Source: Methylobacterium sp. Leaf108 (GTDB lineage: Bacteria > Pseudomonadota > Alphaproteobacteria > Rhizobiales > Beijerinckiaceae). From it: 64,000 bases of DNA. Position numbers and translations under genes: made by a program. The notes under the pieces were generated by a model, which worked only from the letters and a program-made list of their open reading frames with translations, searched no databases and was not told where the DNA came from. The DNA is taken from contig NZ_LMND01000001.1 in NCBI RefSeq assembly GCF_001423265.1, positions 682,548 through 746,547 on the forward strand, read 5' to 3'. Below, one piece after another: positions 57,329 to 64,000 of this stretch (within the stretch, counting starts at the first letter, position 1; every line of letters begins with the position of its first letter).

Positions 57329-58273
57329 TCAGCCGAGCGCCGCCGCGGCCTCGTCGGCCTCGGTCAGGGTCAGCCGGACGACGGGCGGGTGGCGCTGGTC
57401 GTAGCCGGGCGGGCTCTCGTCGCGCAGGGTCTTCGAGCGGCTGACCAAGAAATCGATGAGGTGGTTGCGCAGGGCGTAGTAGCCGGGCTGGCGGTGCAGC
57501 CCGGTCCGCGAGCGGACCTTGGGCAGCGGGTTCTCGACGATCTCGGCGACCTTGGCCTGCGGACCGTTGGTCATCAGCACGATGCGGTCGGCGAGATAGA
57601 TCGACTCGTCGACGTCGTGGGTGATCATGAACACGGTCTGGCCGGTCTCGAGGCAGATGCGCCGGACCTCGTCCTGCAGGGTGCCGCGGGTGAGGGCGTC
57701 GAGCGCCGAGAACGGCTCGTCCATGAGCAGCATCTTGGGCGCGATCGAGAGCGCCCGGGCGATGCCGACCCGCTGCTTCATGCCCCCCGAGAGCTCGGCC
57801 GGGCGCTTGTGCTCGGAGCCCGCCAGACCCACCGTGGCGATGGCCTCGGCGGCCCGGGCCTCGACCTCGGCGCGACCGGCCTTGGGCCAGCGCGACGACA
57901 CCGCGTAGGCGACGTTGCCGAGCACGCTGCGCCAGGGCAGCAGGGCATGGCCCTGGAAGATCACCGCCCGGTCGAGGCTCGGCCCCTCGATCGCCTTGCC
58001 GTCGGCGATGACGACGCCCTCGCTCGGGGCTTCGAGACCGGCCAGGATGTTGAGCACCGTGGTCTTGCCGCAGCCCGAATGCCCGATCATGCAGACGAAC
58101 TCGCCTCGGCGCATGGGCAGCCACAGGTTCTCGAACACGGTGGTCGCCTTGCCGCCGGGGGCCGGGTAGCGCCGGGCGATGCCCTCGATGGAGAGGAAGC
58201 GTTCGGAGGGGGACATGCGGCCGGGTTCCGGGCTGTCGGAGGCGGCGGGAGTGAAGGGTGTGAGCGCGTTCAT
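57329..58273 (-). CDS. cynD: Cyanate/nitrate-type ABC transporter ATPase
   Basis: A 314-residue ABC ATPase of the NrtD/CynD/SsuB group. Walker A GHSGCGKTT, Q-loop VIFQGHALLPW, signature LSGGMKQRVGIARAL, Walker B MLLMDEPFSALD and switch His in MITHDVDESIYLADRIV. The C-terminal extension after GPQAKVAEIVENPLPKVRSR is characteristic of NrtD/CynD. ATG 58273 fits; the longer frame has no support. It belongs to cynA-cynB-cynD-cynS. Confidence 0.92.
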   Translation of the reverse strand: MNALTPFTPAASDSPEPGRMSPSERFLSIEGIARRYPAPGGKATTVFENLWLPMRRGEFVCMIGHSGCGKTTVLNILAGLEAPSEGVVIADGKAIEGPSLDRAVIFQGHALLPWRSVLGNVAYAVSSRWPKAGRAEVEARAAEAIATVGLAGSEHKRPAELSGGMKQRVGIARALSIAPKMLLMDEPFSALDALTRGTLQDEVRRICLETGQTVFMITHDVDESIYLADRIVLMTNGPQAKVAEIVENPLPKVRSRTGLHRQPGYYALRNHLIDFLVSRSKTLRDESPPGYDQRHPPVVRLTLTEADEAAAALG

Positions 58274-58280
58274 CGCCGCC

Positions 58281-59123
58281 TCATTCCGGGAAGGTGACGA
58301 GGCGCTGGGCCCTCGCAAGGAGCTGGTCGAGGACCATGCCGACGACGCCGATGAGCAGGATCGAGGTGATCACATTGGTGATCGAGAGGTTGTTCCACTC
58401 GTTCCAGACGAAGTAGCCGATGCCGGTGCCGCCCACGAGCATCTCGGCCGCCACGATGACGAGCCAGGCGATGCCGATGGAGATGCGCATGCCGGTGAGG
58501 ATGGTGGGGGCGGCCGCCGGCAGGATCACCGTGAAGGCCCGCCGCAGCGGCCCGACCTCCAGGGTGCGGGCGACGTTGAGCCATTCCTTGCGGGTGCCCG
58601 AGACCCCGAAGGCGGTGTTGATCAGCATCGGCCAGAGCGAGCAGATGAAGATCACGAAGATCGCCGACAGGCCCGAATCCTTGATCGTGAACAGCGCCAG
58701 CGGCATCCAGGCCAGGGGCGAGACCGGCTTGAGGAGCTGGATGTAGGGGTCGAGCGCCTTGCTCATCAGCGGCGACATCCCGATCACGAACCCGATCGGG
58801 ATCGCCACCAGCACCGCCAGCCCGTAGCCGAGCGCCACCCGCCCGATCGAATAGGCGATCTGGATGCCGAGCCCCTTGTCGTTGGGCCCGCGGTCGTAGA
58901 ACGGGTCCTTGAGGTGGCCCCAGATCGTGGCGGCGACGTCGAGCGGGCCGGGCATCGCCGACTTGCCGGTGGTGGCCGAGGCCCCCATCAGCGCGGCGTA
59001 TTCCGGGTCCATCGCCTCGGTCTTGGTCAGGCCGCTCACCGCGATGTGCCAGGCGAGCAGGAACAGCGCGAGGAGGCCGAGCGACACGATCGCGGCGCGC
59101 AGGTTGAGGGAGGGGCTGGGCAT
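58281..59123 (-). CDS. cynB: Cyanate/nitrate-type ABC transporter permease
   Basis: A 280-residue permease with about six helices, NrtB/CynB type. IQAYS-like region GIQIAYSIGRVALGYGLAVLVAIPIGFVIGMS, LLKPVSPLAWMPLALFTIKDSG and the EAA loop VARTLEVGPLRRAFTVILPAAAPTILTGMRI. It lies seven bases before cynD, with copy B of the hairpin repeat between it and cynA. Confidence 0.93.
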   Translation of the reverse strand: MPSPSLNLRAAIVSLGLLALFLLAWHIAVSGLTKTEAMDPEYAALMGASATTGKSAMPGPLDVAATIWGHLKDPFYDRGPNDKGLGIQIAYSIGRVALGYGLAVLVAIPIGFVIGMSPLMSKALDPYIQLLKPVSPLAWMPLALFTIKDSGLSAIFVIFICSLWPMLINTAFGVSGTRKEWLNVARTLEVGPLRRAFTVILPAAAPTILTGMRISIGIAWLVIVAAEMLVGGTGIGYFVWNEWNNLSITNVITSILLIGVVGMVLDQLLARAQRLVTFPE

Positions 59124-59184
59124 GGGGATGTCGGCTCCGCATGGAACGCCGTCGCCGGCCGGTTGACGAAGATCGGGTGTTCGA

Positions 59185-59295
59185 GCGCGGGTCCCCTCTC
59201 CTGGAAGGAGAGGGACAGGGTGAGGTGTGCGACACCTCCGGAGGGTCCGCTGCCCTCACCCCCGCCCTCTCCCCATGGGAGAGGGAGCGCGCGGG
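59185..59295. repeat. Hairpin repeat, copy B (between cynA and cynB)
   Basis: Inverted partner of copy A: the same sequence in opposite orientation, about 1.9 kb apart, the pair enclosing cynB and cynD. It contains CCCTCTCC...GGAGAGGG dyads. Palindromic elements of this kind often act as mRNA stabilisers or processing sites between operon genes. Confidence 0.92.
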
Positions 59296-59297
59296 CC

Positions 59298-60656
59298 TCA
59301 GAGCGCCCGCTTGATCGCGAAGGACTCCAGGTATTCCTTCGGCTTGGCCGGATCGAAGGGCTTGCCCATCACCGAGAAGGTCTTGGTGGTGGAGGCCGGC
59401 GGGGTGACGCCGTCCTGCTCCATGCGCTTGATCGCGTCGGTGGCCAGGAACACCCGCTTGGCGACGCCGTCGTAGTCGACGTCGCCCTTGATCTGACCCC
59501 AGCGCTTCATCTGGGTCATGATCCACACGGCGAAGGACTGCCACGGGAAGGGGTCGAAATCGACGCGGTCGGCCACCTTCTTCACGCCGCCCAGGCCGTC
59601 GGCGTAGGTGCCGGTGAGGACCTGCTCCACCACCGTGAGCGGCTGGTTGAGGTAGTTGGCCGGGGCGATCGCCGCGGCGATCTCCTTGCGGTTCTCGGCC
59701 TTCGACGCGTAGCTCGTCGCCTCGATGATCGCCCGCAGGAGCGCGGCGTAGGTGTTGGGCGTCTGGGTCACGAAGTCCTGCGAGGCGGCGAAGGCGCAGC
59801 AGGGGTGGCGGTCCCAGATCTCCTTGGAGAGGAGGTGGATGAAGCCGACGCCGTCGTAGACCGCCCGCTGGTTGACCGGATCGGGCGCCAGGAAGCCGTC
59901 GATGTTGTCGGCGCGCAGGTTGGCGACCATGTCCGGCGGCGGCACGCTGCGGATCTGCACGTCGGCGTCGGGGTCGATGCCGGCCTCCGCCAGGTAGTAG
60001 CGCAGCAGGTAGTTGTGCATCGAGTAGTCGAACGGCACCGCGAGCTTGAAGCCCTTCCAGTCCTTGGGGTCGCGCCGGTCCTTGTGCTTCATGGCGAGCG
60101 TGATCGCCTGGCCGTTGACGTTCTCCACCGCCGGCATCGTGTAGGGGGTGGGCGTCGAGCCGAGTCCCAGGGAGATGGCGATGGGCATCGGCGCCAGCAT
60201 GTGGGCGGCGTCGTATTCCTTGTTCAGGGTCTTGTCGCGGATGACCGCCCAGCCCGCCGTCTTGACGACCTCCACCTCGAGGCCCTGCTTGGCGTAGAAC
60301 CCCATCGGCGAGGCCATGATGATCGGCGTGGCGCAGGTGATCGGGATGAACCCGATCTTGAGCGCCTTCTTCTCCGGGGTGCCGGCCTGGGCCAGGGCCT
60401 CGGCGGCGAACTTCACGGGGAAGAACTGGCTGACGGCGGCCAGCGCGGTGGCCGCGCCGACGCTCCTGAGGAAGGCCCGGCGCTGGGCGTCGTGGGGGAA
60501 CAGCGCGCGCATCACCGCGCCCTCCACCACCCGCTCGATCTGCGCGTCGCCCGTCGGCGCCGCATCGTGCTCGGCCTGGCTGGCATGGGCGCCGCAGGAG
60601 CAGCCGCGCTGCCTGAGCGTCAGCCTCGCATTGAACGGATCGTCGAACAGCGCCAT
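59298..60656 (-). CDS. cynA: Cyanate/nitrate-type ABC transporter substrate-binding protein
   Basis: A 452-residue NrtA/CynA-type binding protein. The N-terminus is unusual: about 50 residues including a Cys cluster (RGCSCGAH) precede a Tat-like signal (RRAFLRSVGAATALAAVSQFF). The mature NMT1-like domain shows LKIGFIPITCATPIIMASPMGFYAKQGLEVEVVKTAGWAVIRD and DWKGFKLAVPFDYSMHNYLLRYYL. Linkage with cynB, cynD and cynS points to cyanate as substrate rather than nitrate. The gene is preceded by a clear sigma-54 promoter. Confidence 0.92.
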   Translation of the reverse strand: MALFDDPFNARLTLRQRGCSCGAHASQAEHDAAPTGDAQIERVVEGAVMRALFPHDAQRRAFLRSVGAATALAAVSQFFPVKFAAEALAQAGTPEKKALKIGFIPITCATPIIMASPMGFYAKQGLEVEVVKTAGWAVIRDKTLNKEYDAAHMLAPMPIAISLGLGSTPTPYTMPAVENVNGQAITLAMKHKDRRDPKDWKGFKLAVPFDYSMHNYLLRYYLAEAGIDPDADVQIRSVPPPDMVANLRADNIDGFLAPDPVNQRAVYDGVGFIHLLSKEIWDRHPCCAFAASQDFVTQTPNTYAALLRAIIEATSYASKAENRKEIAAAIAPANYLNQPLTVVEQVLTGTYADGLGGVKKVADRVDFDPFPWQSFAVWIMTQMKRWGQIKGDVDYDGVAKRVFLATDAIKRMEQDGVTPPASTTKTFSVMGKPFDPAKPKEYLESFAIKRAL

Positions 60657-60691
60657 CGCGTTTGCCTCGCCCGGGGTGATGGAGAGGGATC

Positions 60692-60707
60692 AGCAAAGGG
60701 TGTGCCA
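60692..60707 (-). promoter_or_regulatory. Sigma-54 (-24/-12) promoter of the cyn operon
   Basis: On the minus strand, TGGCACACCCTTTGCT matches the sigma-54 consensus TGGCAC-N5-TTGC(A/T) with the invariant GG and GC separated by ten bases. Transcription would start about 12 bases beyond GC, near 60681, giving a leader of about 25 bases before the cynA ATG at 60656. No other sigma-54 site of this quality was noticed. Confidence 0.85.
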
Positions 60708-60756
60708 GCGGCGATCCGGTGAGGTTCGTCAAGGCTTCGAGGGGTTTAGCGGCCAT

Positions 60757-60809
60757 TTCGTGAATGCGAAGTTTCGTAGTCTACGAATTTTGGTCGTCCG
60801 TGCTACGAA
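60757..60809. promoter_or_regulatory. Candidate activator binding sites between cynA and the sigma-54 activator gene
   Basis: A perfect dyad TTCGTAG-T-CTACGAA at 60773-60787, another half-site CTACGAA at 60803-60809, and a weaker TTCG-N6-CGAA at 60757-60770. They lie roughly 50-115 bases upstream of the sigma-54 promoter, where enhancer sites for such activators belong, and in front of the activator gene itself, so they may also serve autoregulation. Confidence 0.65.
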
Positions 60810-60857
60810 GTCTCGTCGCTCGGGTGAGGCGGCTCCGGAGCGACGGCGAGGTTTCGC

Positions 60858-62775
<1,918 letters not shown>

Positions 62776-63015
62776 CGATCCAGGACCCGCGACACCGGCA
62801 CCATCGAGACCGTCGCCCTGGCCGGTCCCATGCGTGGGATCGAGGACGCGTCTCATGTGTCCACGAGCCGAATCGCCGCCGTCCAGGCCTTGGTCATGGA
62901 CAAGACCGCTCGACCGCAGCGCCCAACCGTGAGGTGCAGACAAATGTCGCGATCGGCGAAGGCCGGCGCGAACGTCTCGCGCTGTAGACCGTCGTTCGTC
63001 TTCGCGGGAGCCTCG

Positions 63016-63591
63016 ATGATCGAGCGACGTGCCATGACCCGGGTCAAGCTCGTGTTGCCGGCCCTGTGCTGGGGCAAGGCGAGGCCTGATTTCTATGCCG
63101 TCACCGACGACGTCACCGGGTTCGGGATCCGGTTCAAGTCCGCCACGGTGCCCGCGGTCGGCGAGCGCCTGACCTGCAGCATCCGGCATGCCGGCTCCAT
63201 CGAGACGCGGGTGATCCGCGCGGAGAAGCACCGCTTCGCGGTGCGCGTCCTGCGCGCCGAATATCCCCTCCGGCTGGTGGCCCGGAACCTCGTTTCCCTC
63301 GCCAACGAGCAGAATGCCCGTCCGCCCGCCGAGCGCGCCGCGCCGCGGATCGTGCCGCGCGAGCAGGAGGTGGTGGTCACCACCGCGCTGGGGGCGACGA
63401 TCCCGGGCCGGGTGCTCAACATCTCGGTGTCCGGGGCCGCGGTCTCCCTCGACCGGCCCCTCGCCGTCGGCACCCTGATCATGATCGGCAACACCCCGGC
63501 CAAGGTCGCCCGCGCCTTCGACAACGGCATCGGCGCCGCGTTCCTGTCCCCGCTGGCCGACGGTCGGGTCGGCCCGGAGGTGGTGCTGTGA
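63016..63591 (+). CDS. Protein with two PilZ-like domains (c-di-GMP effector candidate)
   Basis: A 191-residue soluble protein with two PilZ-like halves. The first has a basic start MIERRAMTR (Arg-x3-Arg) and DDVTGFGIRF in place of the D/N-x-S-x2-G motif. The second runs PREQEVVVTTALGATIPGRVLNISVSGAAV, with a canonical N-x-S-x2-G. PilZ domains bind cyclic di-GMP and control motility or polysaccharide; the degenerate first motif makes binding there uncertain. ATG 63016 is preceded by CGGGAG; a longer frame back to 62830 adds a Cys-containing stretch with no homology. Confidence 0.8.
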   Translation: MIERRAMTRVKLVLPALCWGKARPDFYAVTDDVTGFGIRFKSATVPAVGERLTCSIRHAGSIETRVIRAEKHRFAVRVLRAEYPLRLVARNLVSLANEQNARPPAERAAPRIVPREQEVVVTTALGATIPGRVLNISVSGAAVSLDRPLAVGTLIMIGNTPAKVARAFDNGIGAAFLSPLADGRVGPEVVL

Positions 63592-63714
63592 GACACGGCC
63601 GTTCCAGGCCGTGATGAAGGGCCCGCACCAAGGTCTCGGAGCGATACGATCCAGAGTTCACGGTCCGTCAACACAGCATCTCTAGCGTCCGTCGGTAACG
63701 ACCCAGGATGACCG

Positions 63715-64000
63715 ATGCAGATCGCCAGTACGCCAGGCTTTTCGGAGGACGGACCGACCCGCTGGTCGTCCCCGACCGCTTGGTCCGCGCTGACGGCGGC
63801 GTTGGCTTCTCCGGTGCTGCTGCGCCGGATCGTACGCAACATGATCGAATCCTGGCCCGCCGAGGTCTACGAGGACGGCCTCGTCGAGGTCGCCCGGTTC
63901 GGCCGCCGGACGTTCTTCGTCTGCGATCCCGCCCTGATCAGGGCCCTGATGGTCGATCGGGCCGAGGCGCTGGTGCGCGAGGACTTCATGATCGCGGCCC
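63715..64000 (+). CDS. Cytochrome P450, N-terminal part (3' end outside window)
   Basis: The frame from ATG 63715 is open to the window edge (95 residues). After a variable start comes NMIESWPAEVYEDGLVEVARFGRRTFFVCDPALIRALMVDRAEALVREDF, the N-terminal pattern of soluble bacterial P450s (the 'vxxxxxGrxxxxvxdPaxirxvl' region before helix B). The heme Cys is beyond the window, so the call rests on this pattern. A GGATG lies before the start. Confidence 0.75.
   Translation, partial: MQIASTPGFSEDGPTRWSSPTAWSALTAALASPVLLRRIVRNMIESWPAEVYEDGLVEVARFGRRTFFVCDPALIRALMVDRAEALVREDFMIAA

Noticed and set aside
57204..59295. CCCTCTCC/GGAGAGGG repeats as a CRISPR or IS remnant
   Set aside because: Only two copies in inverted orientation with genes between, no regular spacers and no transposase; they fit a palindromic intergenic repeat family.
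63708..64000. An alternative open frame starting at ATG 63708
   Set aside because: It is open to the edge but Arg/Gly-rich without motifs; the frame from 63715 gives the P450-like sequence.

Overview
This is a G+C-rich window with dense, mostly single-direction operons. It suggests a member of the Alphaproteobacteria, order Hyphomicrobiales, most likely Methylobacteriaceae. That placement is inferred from the gene order (a FeuP/FeuQ-type two-component pair beside the cycHJKL/ccmIEFH cytochrome c maturation operon, and mdh-sucC-sucD-sucA-sucB-lpd as one unit), the gene-transfer-agent (GTA) tail genes and the codon bias. No rRNA, tRNA, insertion sequence or CRISPR array was seen.

Layout. 1-10.8 kb: the 3' part of a lysR gene is followed at once by the distal end of a GTA/phage tail module (homologues of GTA orfg13, g14 and g15), a fibre with a self-cleaving S74 chaperone, a GH24 lysozyme and small membrane proteins. 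A HigB/HigA-like toxin-antitoxin cassette sits in reverse between g14 and g15. 10.9-24.1 kb: a PepSY protein and an OmpR-type response regulator, then a sugar-nucleotide cluster (rfbF, rfbG, C-methyltransferase, 3,5-epimerase, reductase/epimerase), then the FeuQ-like histidine kinase and ccmI-ccmE-ccmF-ccmH. The sugar cluster appears to have been inserted between regulator and kinase. 24.2-29.9 kb: small secreted proteins, a DUF1007 plus NicO nickel/cobalt exporter pair, a phosphatase, xerC and a GST.

30-40.4 kb (minus strand): central carbon operon mdh, sucC, sucD, sucA, sucB, lpd. It is interrupted by an orphan membrane protein between sucC and sucD, and by a DUF4160/DUF2442 pair between sucB and lpd. 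40.7-48.1 kb: TetR regulator, gloB, methyltransferase, marC, a DUF6883/DUF4926 pair, dapB, gpmA, alkB and a secreted protein. 48.3-56.6 kb: grpE, glnD, a MazE/MazF pair, a sulfonate-type ABC transporter lacking its own ATPase gene, yggS, an LprI-like protein and doxX.

56.7-62.8 kb: a cyanate-use operon, cynA-cynB-cynD-cynS, with a strong sigma-54 promoter in front of cynA. Divergent from it is a sigma-54 activator gene that a single extra A splits into two frames. Symmetric TTCGTAG/CTACGAA sites lie between them. Two inverted copies of a ~110-bp hairpin repeat sit inside the operon transcript. The window ends with a tandem PilZ protein and the start of a cytochrome P450.

Overall theme: a conserved chromosomal backbone (TCA cycle, cytochrome c maturation, nitrogen signalling, lysine synthesis) carrying four small two-gene cassettes that are, or resemble, toxin-antitoxin modules, and one surface-sugar island. 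Several of these lie inside otherwise conserved operons.
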